Shown here one piece after another: positions 15,159 through 23,802 of a stretch of DNA of 45,049 nucleotides; position 1 is the stretch's first letter; the number at the start of each line of letters is the position of its first letter. Both the position numbers and the translations under genes were made by a program. The notes beneath the pieces are model-generated. The model worked only from the letters and a program-made list of their open reading frames with translations. It ran no database searches and had not been told where the DNA came from. This DNA is from a virus: positions 1 through 45,049 of the IMG/VR virus record IMGVR_UViG_3300027659_000061. The stretch is one strand, 5' to 3'.

Positions 15159-17204
15159 TCACGCGCCCTGGCCCTGGATCATCCTTTGAATGGCCTCGGC
15201 GTTGGTGATCGCCATGTTCTGCGCGGACTCGTCAACCTTGCCGAGCGTCTCCAGGGTCTGAGCCCTCCGAAGCTCCGAATTGGCGATGGTCTCGACCGTA
15301 TCGGCCCGGGCCTTGGCGGCCTTGGCCTCTTCGTTGGCGGCTGCTGCCTGCAGGTACATGGCGTTCGGGTCTTGAGGCGTGTTCTGCATTTCCGCCATGA
15401 GCTCTTCCTTTTCCTTGTCCGTTGGCTGGACAACGCCCATGCGAAGGAGTTTCTTCCTGAAGTACGAATTGGCATCCTCAATGCCCTCGCCTTCCATGTT
15501 CATCATCGCCATGGCGCCGAGCACCTGGGCGGTCTCCGGGTCTTGGGTGATCTGGAGCATGCCGGTGAGAGCACGGACCGTGGCGGCCTTCCTGCTGCTG
15601 CTGGATGGCCCAACGTCAACGTTGACGTCAAACGCTGCGGCGCCGAGGTCGTTGGCCATGACAATCTCGCCAGTTTCTTGGTCGATTGTCGGCTGCATCA
15701 ACTCCACGACGTCGGTCTCGCCGGTCTGGGTGAGCGTTTTCATCCGCCGCTTGCTCTCGGTGTAGACGTCCTTGGCCATGCTCAGCCAAATCTCACCACA
15801 GCGCTTCATCCCTTTGGCAAAGTTGGACATATAGATGAAGGTCTGCATGTCAACGCGGGCCTGGATCATCTCGACGGCCTTGCCGGAGATGTTGCTGACC
15901 ATCTTGTCCGCTCCCTGAGCGTTGCCGAGTATATCCTGCATGTCCTGTTCGGTGATCTGGAGCAGCGCCGCCATTGCGGGCGGGATGTTCGGGGACTTCG
16001 TGTAGGCGACTGGGCCGCTGATAGCCTGGTTGCCGTTCTGGTCGGTCACCGGGTTGATGAGCAGGTACGGATAGTCCTTGAGGTTGTCCTCGGCCCACAT
16101 CATCTGATGGCCGGCGACCTGCTCTGGCACCAGTATCGGCTTCTCGACCGATGACAAGGCGCTGATCTCTCCGAGCTTGGAGAGCTGCATGTTCTTCAGG
16201 CGCTGCGCATCCTTGGCCAGGCGCACGTGACCCATGCAGCGCTCGATGTTGTCGACGAACCAGCGCTTGCCGAAGACCGGGACAACCGGGATGCACTTGC
16301 CGGCGATGTAGCCGGCGTCCTCGAGCACCTTGCCGCCGGACATGACGTACTTGCGTACCTTCTTGCGCTTGACGCGCTTCTGGCGCACCTCCATGCTACC
16401 GACCGCGAGCAGGGTTTCCTCGAGCGTTTCATCGTTGGCGAAGTCAGCCTGGCTGTAGCGCTCTTCCTCGCCGGAGATGTTCTGGAAAATGCGGATGGTC
16501 TCTGACTTTTCCTCGACCTTGTAGTACTCAGCGACGTAGACCACGTCAGGCGTACACCAGTCAAACTCGTACTGGTGGATGATCTTGGGCCAGTCTGTAG
16601 GATCGTCGCCCCAAGTGTCTTTGTACGCCTGGCGGGTCATGCTGGTAACCACGAAGCAATACTTGGCGTCTGACTTGTCCTGGCGCTTGGCGCCGAGGTC
16701 GAAAAACACGCTGCTATCGGCATCGAATATAGGCTCGATCTTGATGCGCTGCCGATCGTCCTCGGGGTCTTCCTCGTCTTCGTAAGCAGTGCGCAGGCGC
16801 CAGGCTCCGAACCCGCCGCCGACCGCCTCCTCGAATGCGTTGTCGTAGGCCTCGTTGGCCACCGAATCGTTTTCGTCGGCGCGGTACAGACCATCGCAAA
16901 CGTCGGCCAGCTTGTCGTTCTCCTCGCCATCCTTTGAGACAAAATCCACCGTGATGCGGTTGTTGCGGTACTCGTTGATGATGCGGATGACGGCGAGGTG
17001 AATCTTGTTGACCTCGAACTTTGGCTTGTTCTCGAACTGGTCCCAGAGCGGGCCTTCCCACTGGCTGCCGGAGAGCGAGTAGAAGCGCCTATCCTGCAGG
17101 CATTGCAGGCGCTCGTCGCGCATGGCGCTCTGAATGTCGCCGAACTGCGCCAGCGCCTCGGTGTGCAGGTTGGCGATGCGTTGATCGTTGGACATTCTGG
17201 CCAT
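15159..17204 (-). CDS. Portal protein, P22 gp1-like
   Basis: The 681-residue product (P22 gp1 is 725) carries typical P22-portal segments. These include CLQDRRFYSLSGSQWEGPLW near residue 35, the FEVNKIHLAVIRIINEYRNN helix, ERCMGHVRLAKDAQRLKNMQ in the middle, and a C-terminal helical barrel-like tail rich in Ala, Glu and Gln from about 600. Twelve copies form the vertex through which DNA enters and leaves, docking to terminase and then to gp4. It has an AAGGAA ribosome site and lies 13 bases after the large terminase stop. No defects are visible. Confidence 0.92.
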   Translation of the reverse strand: MARMSNDQRIANLHTEALAQFGDIQSAMRDERLQCLQDRRFYSLSGSQWEGPLWDQFENKPKFEVNKIHLAVIRIINEYRNNRITVDFVSKDGEENDKLADVCDGLYRADENDSVANEAYDNAFEEAVGGGFGAWRLRTAYEDEEDPEDDRQRIKIEPIFDADSSVFFDLGAKRQDKSDAKYCFVVTSMTRQAYKDTWGDDPTDWPKIIHQYEFDWCTPDVVYVAEYYKVEEKSETIRIFQNISGEEERYSQADFANDETLEETLLAVGSMEVRQKRVKRKKVRKYVMSGGKVLEDAGYIAGKCIPVVPVFGKRWFVDNIERCMGHVRLAKDAQRLKNMQLSKLGEISALSSVEKPILVPEQVAGHQMMWAEDNLKDYPYLLINPVTDQNGNQAISGPVAYTKSPNIPPAMAALLQITEQDMQDILGNAQGADKMVSNISGKAVEMIQARVDMQTFIYMSNFAKGMKRCGEIWLSMAKDVYTESKRRMKTLTQTGETDVVELMQPTIDQETGEIVMANDLGAAAFDVNVDVGPSSSSRKAATVRALTGMLQITQDPETAQVLGAMAMMNMEGEGIEDANSYFRKKLLRMGVVQPTDKEKEELMAEMQNTPQDPNAMYLQAAAANEEAKAAKARADTVETIANSELRRAQTLETLGKVDESAQNMAITNAEAIQRMIQGQGA

Positions 17205-17217
17205 GTTGTTCAGTTCC

Positions 17218-18444
17218 TTACCATTTGCTGACGGTCGGCAGCGGGATGACGGTCTGCGGTTTTACTGTATTTGCACGCCGCACCGCCTCGCAAGCATACC
17301 TGAGCGCATCTATGACATGGTTCTTCTTGTCCTCAAGCACAGGAAGAATCTTGCCGGTCAATGGGTCAGTCTTATAGCTGTAAAGCGTCAACTCGTCAAT
17401 CGTGTGCGTACAGCGAGGATGCACGACGATGGTGTAGTTCTTCAAAAACTCGATGCCTTCCTCGACCGATCGTGGCCCTTTGACCGCCGTCATGATCTTC
17501 GGGAAGCCGTTGCGCCGCATGTGGCTGATGGTCTCCGGCCTAGCGGAGTCGGCCACGATGGGCCATTTCTCGGCCTCTGGCACCTGCATGAACAGCTCTG
17601 GCGTGTTCACGATCTCGCAGCCCACCATGTACGCCTCATGGTCGATGTACAGTGTTCGCCCAATTATATGGCAGCGCACCAGCGTGGTCGGGTCAACGGA
17701 AAAGCCCCAATCGGCGCCAAGCCGGTGGATAGCGTCAGGCGGCGCGTCGAAGTCCTCAATGCGCCAGTTCCTAAACACCCGCGACTCGCTGTTCTGCAGG
17801 TACTCGCCGCGCCAGACATGCTGGTACTTGTCCGGGTCGCGCCGCTTGTCGTACTCCATTTCGTCCTTGAGCACGGACGGGAACCACGGGTTGTCGGCGT
17901 AGTTCACTTTGATGACATTCGCATCCTTGGGCGGCGTTGGGCCGCGCAGGAGCAGGTCAACCGGGTCGCTGGCTTGGCGTGGGTTCCACGTGAACCACAA
18001 CTCACTGCCCGGCTTGCGGATCGTTGGCCGGAGCAGGTCCAGGCTTGTCTGGCTCAGGCTCTGCGCTTCCTCGACCCAGGCGCGGTCGTAGCCCTCCAGA
18101 GACTTGATCGAGTCCGCCGTGTGGTTCTGCATTCCCTGGAAGATGATGCGACCATCCGCCTTCTTGGATTTGATGACCGCATCCTGCACTTCAAAGTATG
18201 CGCCAGCATTCATCTCCTGAATTTTCATCTCCAGCAGGCGCTTAACCGATTGATTCAATGATTTCTGAATCTCGCGCACACAAACGCTGGATTGCGATTG
18301 GTTCATGATATGTTCTTCGAGCATCATTTCGGCGAACATATGAGATTTACCAGAACCCCGGCCACCCCAGGCGCCTTTATAGCGGCTGGGATCGAGCAGC
18401 GGGAGCGCCCACTCTGGGGTTTTGAGTTGGAGGGTTTTACCCAT
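17218..18444 (-). CDS. terL: Terminase large subunit
   Basis: The 408-residue packaging motor has an N-terminal ATPase with Walker A GGRGSGKS (27-34), Walker B AWVEEA (122-127) and the coupling motif WFTWNPR (150-156). A C-terminal RNase-H-like nuclease follows, with acidic residues at D245 (GADWGF), D299 (VADSARPE) and D379 (NHVIDAL). It cuts and pumps concatemeric DNA into the prohead through the portal. The length fits the PBSX/Terminase_3 group and is shorter than P22 gp2 (499). It overlaps the small-subunit gene by eight bases. Headful packaging, and so circular permutation, is likely but not proved from sequence. Confidence 0.93.
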   Translation of the reverse strand: MGKTLQLKTPEWALPLLDPSRYKGAWGGRGSGKSHMFAEMMLEEHIMNQSQSSVCVREIQKSLNQSVKRLLEMKIQEMNAGAYFEVQDAVIKSKKADGRIIFQGMQNHTADSIKSLEGYDRAWVEEAQSLSQTSLDLLRPTIRKPGSELWFTWNPRQASDPVDLLLRGPTPPKDANVIKVNYADNPWFPSVLKDEMEYDKRRDPDKYQHVWRGEYLQNSESRVFRNWRIEDFDAPPDAIHRLGADWGFSVDPTTLVRCHIIGRTLYIDHEAYMVGCEIVNTPELFMQVPEAEKWPIVADSARPETISHMRRNGFPKIMTAVKGPRSVEEGIEFLKNYTIVVHPRCTHTIDELTLYSYKTDPLTGKILPVLEDKKNHVIDALRYACEAVRRANTVKPQTVIPLPTVSKW

Positions 18445-18862
18445 TCTTGATAATCACGCGCTCGATCCTGGCGAACTCCAGCGGCGCACCATCCGCGCCG
18501 GTCACCTCGTGCTTCTGGGTCTCGGCCCAACGCATCTGGGTCTTGCTCCACCAGATCATGGCTGTGGTATCGCCGCCAGTTGCCTTCTGGAACAGGTTCT
18601 TGCCAACCTGGGCGTTGGCCTTGGACTTGCCGGACACCAACTCGGGGCCGAAGTGAGCGCGCAGGGTATCAACGTGGATGCCATTGCGCACCAGTGCGCC
18701 GATCTGGTCGATGGGCAGCCCGTAGCCTGACAAGGCCTCCACCTGCTTGCGCTCGGCGTCGGTGGGCTCGAAGGCTGGGCGGCCTGCGCCTGGACGAGCG
18801 CCACCGTTGTTGCTCTTCTTTTCTAGAGTCGGTTTTTCAGTGGCCTGTTTCTTGCTTGTCAT
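18437..18862 (-). CDS. terS: Terminase small subunit
   Basis: The 141-residue product has the GGARPGAGRPAFEPTDAERK N-terminus typical of small terminases. A helix-turn-helix region follows (KQVEALSGYGLPIDQIGALV, then DTLRAHFGPEL) and then the oligomerisation segment NAQVGKNLFQKATGGDTTAM with IWWSKTQMRW. It would recognise the packaging site and bring DNA to the large subunit. It overlaps the ends of both neighbours by a few bases, so the methyltransferase, TerS and TerL are probably translated as a unit. Confidence 0.9.
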   Translation of the reverse strand: MTSKKQATEKPTLEKKSNNGGARPGAGRPAFEPTDAERKQVEALSGYGLPIDQIGALVRNGIHVDTLRAHFGPELVSGKSKANAQVGKNLFQKATGGDTTAMIWWSKTQMRWAETQKHEVTGADGAPLEFARIERVIIKNG

Positions 18863-20133
18863 TCTGTAACCTCCGCGAAAGGTTGGTTGGTTTCTGCGTG
18901 AACTGCGATTTTACCTGTGAAGTCTTGCCAGCGTTTGATGATGACGTCGACGTATTTGGGGTCTAGTTCCATCAAACAAGAATGGCGCCCATTCTTTTCT
19001 GCGGCAATCAAAGTGGTGCCGCTGCCGCCAAAACTGTCCAGCACCAAGTCGCCGCCATTTGTGTTGTTCAGCATCTGGTACTCAAACAACGCCACCGGCT
19101 TCATGGTCGGATGCTCGCCATTGCGGCTTGGCTTATCAAACTCCAAGATGGTTGTTTGCTTGCGGTCGGTTGCCCACAAATGGCCAGCGCCTTCCTTCCA
19201 CCCGTACAGGCACGGTTCATGCTTCCAATGGTAGTCCTGGCGGCCAATAGCAAATACGCTTTTTTTCCATATCAAGCATTGCCGAACCTTCCATTCAGCA
19301 TCTTTTGCCGCGCCTCGAAAGTTGTAGCCCTCCGAGTCTGCATGCCAGATGTAGAACACCGCTCCAGGCTTCATTGTGGAATCGGCAGTGACGTAAGCAT
19401 CGCGCAAGAACTGGCGGAATGCGTCATCGCTCATTGCATCGTTCTTAATGCCAAATGTCAAAACATCTTTTCTGGCTTTGCCTGCTTTTTGCAACATTTC
19501 GTTTTTTGCCGTCATGTCAACGTTGTACGGCGGATCAGTCAACCACATATCGGTCTGCCTGCCCGCAACCAACTTATCCATGTCCGTAATAGAGCAGGAA
19601 TCCCCACACATAACCCGATGCCGCCCAAGTAACCAAACATCTCCCAGCACCGTCACCGGCACCGCAGGCACCTCAGGCACCGCATCCTCGTCCGTCAGGC
19701 CGGGCTCAAGCTCCAACGGCATTAACGCTGCAATCTCATCAGCACTAAACCCAATTAACTCTAAATCAAAATCTAATTCTTTTAATTCTGATAATTCTAA
19801 ATTCAATAATTCATTCTCCCACCCAGCATTCAGCGCCAGCTTATTGTCCGCCAATATATAAGCCCGCTTCTTAGCATCGCTCCACCCCTTGGCCACCATC
19901 ACCGGCACTTCTGCCATTTGAAGGCGCTGTGCGGCCAGTGTGCGCCCGTGGCCGGCAATGATGCCGCCATCCTCATCCACCAGCACAGGAGTGGTCCAGC
20001 CCCATTCACGGATTGATGCCGCTATCTGAGCGACCTGCTCGTCCGAGTGCGTCCTGGCGTTCCTTGCGTACGGCACCAGGCGCTCGATCTTCCAGCGCTC
20101 CACCTTGTCTGCCGGGTTCACTTTTTGTTCCAT
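18859..20133 (-). CDS. ParB-like nuclease domain fused to DNA methyltransferase
   Basis: Residues about 10-135 are a ParB/Srx-like domain with RNARTHSDEQVAQIA and the phosphate-binding GHGR (61-64). Residues about 160-410 are an amino-methyltransferase with DPPYNV (200-205), HPTMKP (341-346) and FGGSGTT (368-374). DPPY comes before the AdoMet-binding motif, as in beta-class N6-adenine or N4-cytosine enzymes. The fusion is common in phages directly before terminase. It could mark phage DNA against restriction or for packaging. It overlaps TerS by four bases. Codons for residues about 107-130 are markedly AT-rich. It is the first gene after the 216-base GTACCC region. Confidence 0.9.
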   Translation of the reverse strand: MEQKVNPADKVERWKIERLVPYARNARTHSDEQVAQIAASIREWGWTTPVLVDEDGGIIAGHGRTLAAQRLQMAEVPVMVAKGWSDAKKRAYILADNKLALNAGWENELLNLELSELKELDFDLELIGFSADEIAALMPLELEPGLTDEDAVPEVPAVPVTVLGDVWLLGRHRVMCGDSCSITDMDKLVAGRQTDMWLTDPPYNVDMTAKNEMLQKAGKARKDVLTFGIKNDAMSDDAFRQFLRDAYVTADSTMKPGAVFYIWHADSEGYNFRGAAKDAEWKVRQCLIWKKSVFAIGRQDYHWKHEPCLYGWKEGAGHLWATDRKQTTILEFDKPSRNGEHPTMKPVALFEYQMLNNTNGGDLVLDSFGGSGTTLIAAEKNGRHSCLMELDPKYVDVIIKRWQDFTGKIAVHAETNQPFAEVTE

Positions 20134-20240
20134 GTCTGACTAGCCCCCCACCCCAAATTTTACACAACTGCCTAAAAATTAAGCAGAACACCCAATCCAA
20201 GGGTTTTCCCTATCGGATACGCATTTTCCGCACGATGTTC

Positions 20241-20347
20241 GGGTACAGCGGGTACACCCCTTAGGGGTGTGTACCCGGTTGTACCCCAAACACGTCTTTC
20301 GCCCGGGTACAACTGTACCCGCTTGTACCCGCTTGTACCCTGTACCC
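20241..20347. repeat. Cluster of nine GTACCC/GGGTAC sites: candidate origin or operator
   Basis: GGGTAC occurs at 20241, 20250 and 20305. GTACCC occurs at 20271, 20281, 20315, 20325, 20335 and 20342, giving nine sites in 107 bases. GCTTGTACCC is repeated in tandem at 20321-20340. Two hairpins use these sites. One has arms 20249-20260 and 20264-20277 with a TTA loop and a 2-base bulge; the other is CGGGTAC-AACT-GTACCCG at 20304-20321. It lies in the only sizeable gap on this arm, 20134-20349, between primase-helicase and methyltransferase. An origin with initiator sites, an operator array or a strong terminator are all possible. The rest of the gap shows no gene. Confidence 0.7.
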
Positions 20348-20349
20348 GG

Positions 20350-22296
20350 TCAAAATCCGATCCCCAGCTCATAAATTCCGGGCTCTTCCTCGACCATCTC
20401 GCCGCGCTCCAGGAGCTCAACAACGGCCCTGGAGAACGCTTGCTTCTTGCTGTTGGCGGACTCCAGCTCTGACAGTTCATCGAACGCCTGCCGCCATTCC
20501 GACCTGGCGACCAGCCTGGCATTGATTGCCTTAAACGCCTCCCAAGCCACGTTGGCATTGGTGCTCCTGAGCTTGCGCTTGGCGCCCTTCTCTGGCGCCC
20601 CGGCCTGCACCAGCACGGCGCTGGTCACCGGCTCCCCATCTTCATCAAACCACCCCGGAATAATTACTTTCTCAAGCGTGGCATATAAGTTCGGCGCTAA
20701 CTCGGCGTCCTTGCTCTTGCGCTGGATAATCTCCATCGGCGCCTCGCCCTTGGCCGGAACGATGCTGATCTCAATGTCCAGCGCACCGCGCCAGGCGCTT
20801 GAGCCTCTGGCTCGATGCTGGGTCTCTTCAGAAACTCCAGTATGGTGGACCAATATGATAGTGCAATTGAATTCAGCCATTAGCATGGCGCAGGCATCAA
20901 GCATCGCCTTGGCGTCCTGGGATGAATTCTCGTCGCCGGAGTTGAAGCGGTGCAGAGTATCTATCACGATTGCGGCAGGCTTGATGGGCAGTGCCCTGAT
21001 GTGCTCGGAGACCTTGCGGTAGCCCTCGGGGGTGTCTAGATCGCAGCCGCTTTTACTCAGATACATATTAAGCGCCTGACCATTACCATGGCGCTCTTTC
21101 CACGCCGCGATCCGGCTGCGCAGACCATGGTGGCCCTCGCCGGCAAGGTAAACAATCGCGCCTGGCGTTACCCGGCTGCCAAACCAATCCTGCTGGCCCT
21201 GGGCCATGCGCAAACACCAGTCTAGAACGGTGAACGTCTTTCCGCCGCCGCTCGGGCCGTGAACCATGATGAGCGCGGACTGCTGAATCCACCATTTGAC
21301 CATCCACTTGATCGGCGCTGGCTGGCGACAGAACTCGTCCGCCGGCATCAGCCAGTCGCTCACCGCTGGCTCAAGCAGCGCCGCCAGGTCGTTGCCGGCC
21401 TGAACGTAATCATTGGCGTCCCCGGCCGCGGGTGGCATCACCGACCTAGCGCCGTACTTGGCGCTTGCCTGCTCGGCGTACCTTTGACCAACTCCAGACG
21501 CATCGTTGTCGGCCACGATCACCAAATCCTGCTGCGCCCCGAACCTCTCCCGAAGTGCGCCGGTGACTGGGACCAAGTTGCTGGCGCTGTAGGCCACCGC
21601 GCAGGCTTTGCCGGTGGCTTGGTGAATGGTGGCGGCGGTGGCGAAGCCCTCGGCGATGTAGATGGTAGCGGACGGCTCGCCGAGCATCCAGAACTTGCCC
21701 CCAGTTGCGCCGCCGGGGTGGTAACGTTTCTCGCCGTCGGCCGAAATGTACTGGACCGAAGCCAGATCGCCCTCGGCACCATACAGCGGGACCATCAGCC
21801 GCCCATCACCAGTGACTCTGGCGCCATTGGCGGCGATGCCCTTGCGTGCTAGATACGGATGATCGGCGCTCGCTGCACCGCCTGCTGTCCAAATCGCGTC
21901 CACCGTGGTGGCGGCAACCGCTTGGCTGCGCTCCTGCTCTGCCTCCCTTGCCGCCTTGGCCTCGGCCATTCGCCTGCTATGCGCCATCTCCTCGGCGATG
22001 GTGAGTTTGCGCCCCATCTCTGCTTGCCAGGCTTGCTCGATGCCTGCCCGCCAGCAGCCGAACCGCCCAGCCGGGACGCCGTCGCCAAATGCAACGTACC
22101 AACCGGGTTTGCTGTGGCCTGGCGTGCCCTTGGTCCCGCTGTTGAACCTGTGCAGCTTGCCGTCTAGATAGATCGTCTCTGGCGGCTCCAGACCCGCCTC
22201 GATCATTGCCTCGCGTAGCTGCTCGTCTGGTGGCTCAATCCTCTTGGGCTCAGGGAGTGAGTACGTCCCGCCAAAGATGCTAGTCAGGTCTGCCAT
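20350..22296 (-). CDS. Toprim primase / RepA-like helicase
   Basis: This 648-residue replication protein has two parts. Residues about 130-310 hold a Toprim domain with IAEGFAT (E216) and VADND (D263, D265), as in phage and plasmid primases; a short Gly/Trp-rich segment (GWYVAFGDG) precedes it. Residues about 325-560 are a RecA-fold hexameric helicase of the RepA/AAA_25 kind, with Walker A GPSGGGKT (347-354), Walker B VIDTLHR (444-450) and an ILVHHTG sensor. It would unwind and prime the origin and use host polymerase, since no phage polymerase is present. The C-terminus is a winged-helix-like tail. It overlaps the HTH gene by 17 bases and ends beside the GTACCC cluster. Confidence 0.9.
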   Translation of the reverse strand: MADLTSIFGGTYSLPEPKRIEPPDEQLREAMIEAGLEPPETIYLDGKLHRFNSGTKGTPGHSKPGWYVAFGDGVPAGRFGCWRAGIEQAWQAEMGRKLTIAEEMAHSRRMAEAKAAREAEQERSQAVAATTVDAIWTAGGAASADHPYLARKGIAANGARVTGDGRLMVPLYGAEGDLASVQYISADGEKRYHPGGATGGKFWMLGEPSATIYIAEGFATAATIHQATGKACAVAYSASNLVPVTGALRERFGAQQDLVIVADNDASGVGQRYAEQASAKYGARSVMPPAAGDANDYVQAGNDLAALLEPAVSDWLMPADEFCRQPAPIKWMVKWWIQQSALIMVHGPSGGGKTFTVLDWCLRMAQGQQDWFGSRVTPGAIVYLAGEGHHGLRSRIAAWKERHGNGQALNMYLSKSGCDLDTPEGYRKVSEHIRALPIKPAAIVIDTLHRFNSGDENSSQDAKAMLDACAMLMAEFNCTIILVHHTGVSEETQHRARGSSAWRGALDIEISIVPAKGEAPMEIIQRKSKDAELAPNLYATLEKVIIPGWFDEDGEPVTSAVLVQAGAPEKGAKRKLRSTNANVAWEAFKAINARLVARSEWRQAFDELSELESANSKKQAFSRAVVELLERGEMVEEEPGIYELGIGF

Positions 22297-22468
22297 TCGG
22301 CGCCTTCAGTAGATAGGTCGACAACCGCTGGATCGCGGTGATGCGGGGCCGCTTGCTGCGACCTCGCTGGAGAGCGAGCACGGTACTGTAGTGCAGGCCG
22401 GTGGCGGCTGCAACGACCCTGACTTTGCGGTCCTGCAGAGCGGCAACGACTTGCTCGATGGTCATCAT
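22280..22468 (-). CDS. Small helix-turn-helix protein
   Basis: I start this 62-residue protein at the first of two ATGs (22468-22466), preceded by TAGGAG at a good distance. The sequence TIEQVVAALQDRKVRVVAAA followed by TGLHYSTVLALQRG reads as a Cro/XRE-like helix-turn-helix, with a basic RGRSKRPR segment after it. It is the first gene of the leftward arm and borders the divergent control region, so it may repress one or both promoters or help replication start. It overlaps the primase-helicase start by 17 bases. No larger repressor is present in the window. Confidence 0.75.
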   Translation of the reverse strand: MMTIEQVVAALQDRKVRVVAAATGLHYSTVLALQRGRSKRPRITAIQRLSTYLLKAPNGRPD

Positions 22469-22595
22469 AAAGCGTACTCCTAAAAAAAAGTTGGTGAAGA
22501 TCGAAAAAAAGTGTACCACAAGTCAAAAACATGGTGTAGGATGCTATCCATGCACTGAACGGACTTTCCGACGAGTGCTGCAACAGGAGAGCAAG
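22469..22595. promoter_or_regulatory. Divergent control region
   Basis: This is the only place where the two transcription arms point away from each other. It is 127 bases long and has A-tracts (22482-22489 and 22504-22510). At each end is a ribosome site: TAGGAG for the leftward HTH gene and CAGGAGA for the rightward 53-residue gene. Promoters for both arms must lie here or just inside the genes. I see no hexamer pair with good spacing, so I do not place them. Confidence 0.6.
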
Positions 22596-22757
22596 ATGCT
22601 CAAAGTTACATTCCGCGCTTTTTCACCGCGCCTTAAAGAGGAGTTCATCATTGTTGAACTTCATCGCTCGCTGGCTGATGCGCAACATCGCGCCCTCGGC
22701 ATGATGTGGACGATTGCCAAGGTCGAAGCGGACTGCTTCACTTACGAGGCGGCCTGA
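22596..22757 (+). CDS. Small early protein, 53 residues
   Basis: The start is set at the ATG behind CAGGAGA; the longer frame has no support. The protein begins MLKVTFRAFSPRLKEEFIIV and ends in VEADCFTYEAA, a compact alternation of strands and one helix. I do not recognise it. It is the first gene of the rightward arm and is followed after two bases by the Sak4-like gene, so it is probably made early with the recombination proteins. Confidence 0.65.
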   Translation: MLKVTFRAFSPRLKEEFIIVELHRSLADAQHRALGMMWTIAKVEADCFTYEAA

Positions 22758-22759
22758 CC

Positions 22760-23437
22760 ATGGCTATCAACCTAAAAACCACCGCCACCCTGGCGTCCAA
22801 CGGCGCCAAGCTGCTTGTCTACGGCCAAGCAGGAGCAGGCAAGACAACGCTGGCGGCAACCCTGCCCAACCCCATCATCCTTAGCGCTGAGGGCGGCCTG
22901 CTCTCAATCCAAGACGCCAACCTGCCCTACATTGAGGTCACTTCCATGGCCACCCTGATGGAGGCCTACAGCTGGCTGCGCGACAGCCACGAGGCCAAGG
23001 ACTACCAATCGGTGGCGCTGGACAGCATCTCGGAGATCGCCGAGGTTGTCCTAAACGCTGAGAAGAAGTCGAACAAAGACCCGCGAGCAGCCTACGGCGC
23101 CATGCAAGAACAGATGGCGGACATTATCAGAGCCTTCCGCGACCTGACTGGCCGGCACGTTTACATGAGCGCCAAGCTCGAAAAGACCCAGGACGAAATG
23201 GGCCGGGTTCTCTACTCGCCTTCGATGCCGGGTAACAAGACCGGCCAAGCGCTGCCCTACTTCTTCGACGAAGTGCTGGCCCTGCGGGTCGAGAAGGACG
23301 CCGAGGGGATCAGCCAGCGGGCCTTGATGTGCGACAGCGATGGTCTGTGGCTGGCGAAGGATCGCAGCGGGAAACTCGAAGCCTGGGAGCCGGCTGATTT
23401 GGGCCAGATCATTGCAAAGATCGGCGGTGCGAAATGA
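22760..23437 (+). CDS. Sak4-like recombination ATPase
   Basis: The 225-residue product starts at MAINLKTTATLASNGAKLLV, directly after the previous stop. It has Walker A GQAGAGKTT (22-30) and a Walker-B-like strand SVALDSISEI near 77-86, in a RecA-type core without the extra domains of RecA. This is the AAA_24/Sak4 pattern: phage ATPases that anneal or exchange strands together with a dedicated SSB. The DUF669 SSB gene and an exonuclease gene follow in the same operon, which supports a recombination role. It overlaps the next start by four bases. Confidence 0.85.
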   Translation: MAINLKTTATLASNGAKLLVYGQAGAGKTTLAATLPNPIILSAEGGLLSIQDANLPYIEVTSMATLMEAYSWLRDSHEAKDYQSVALDSISEIAEVVLNAEKKSNKDPRAAYGAMQEQMADIIRAFRDLTGRHVYMSAKLEKTQDEMGRVLYSPSMPGNKTGQALPYFFDEVLALRVEKDAEGISQRALMCDSDGLWLAKDRSGKLEAWEPADLGQIIAKIGGAK

Positions 23438-23799
23438 TCGCGGTCTGGCTGGCCTGCAAGGAAGCCGAGCGCCTGGCAACCGAAGCTCGCCGGGTTGTCG
23501 AGGACGCCATGATCGAGCAGTTCAAGATTGCCAAGGACATGGAGGGCACCAAGACCTTCATGAACGCTGGCTACACGGTCAAGATCGCCGGACGCCTGAA
23601 CCACAAGATAGACAGCGACAAGTTGCAGGCGATTGCCGCTGAAGCCGGCCTGGCCGAGCACCTCGGCTCCCTCTTCCGCTGGAAACCTGAAATCAATTCG
23701 TCGGCTTGGAAGTCAGCCGATGAATCCATCACGCGCCCGCTTTTGGGTGCGATCACCACCACGGCGGGTCGCCCGTCTTTTTCAATCACCAAGGAATAA
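23434..23799 (+). CDS. Unknown protein of the recombination cassette
   Basis: The 121-residue product starts at an ATG overlapping the stop of the Sak4-like gene (ATGA). It has a helical N-terminal third with many charged residues (ACKEAERLATEARRVVEDAM), then AGYTVKIAGRLNHKIDSDKL, a likely strand-helix segment. Proteins of this look often stand between Sak4 and SSB genes in phages. I know no function. It may be an accessory factor for the ATPase. Confidence 0.7.
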   Translation: MIAVWLACKEAERLATEARRVVEDAMIEQFKIAKDMEGTKTFMNAGYTVKIAGRLNHKIDSDKLQAIAAEAGLAEHLGSLFRWKPEINSSAWKSADESITRPLLGAITTTAGRPSFSITKE

Positions 23800-23802
23800 A
23801 TC

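Noticed and set aside
17188-18261. 357-codon open frame on the plus strand opposite the large terminase
   Set aside because: It is the antisense shadow of a gene with intact ATPase and nuclease motifs; no protein features are seen.
22280-22468. Evidence for a temperate phage from the small HTH protein
   Set aside because: One 62-residue HTH gene is not enough; no integrase, attachment site or CI-like repressor is visible.
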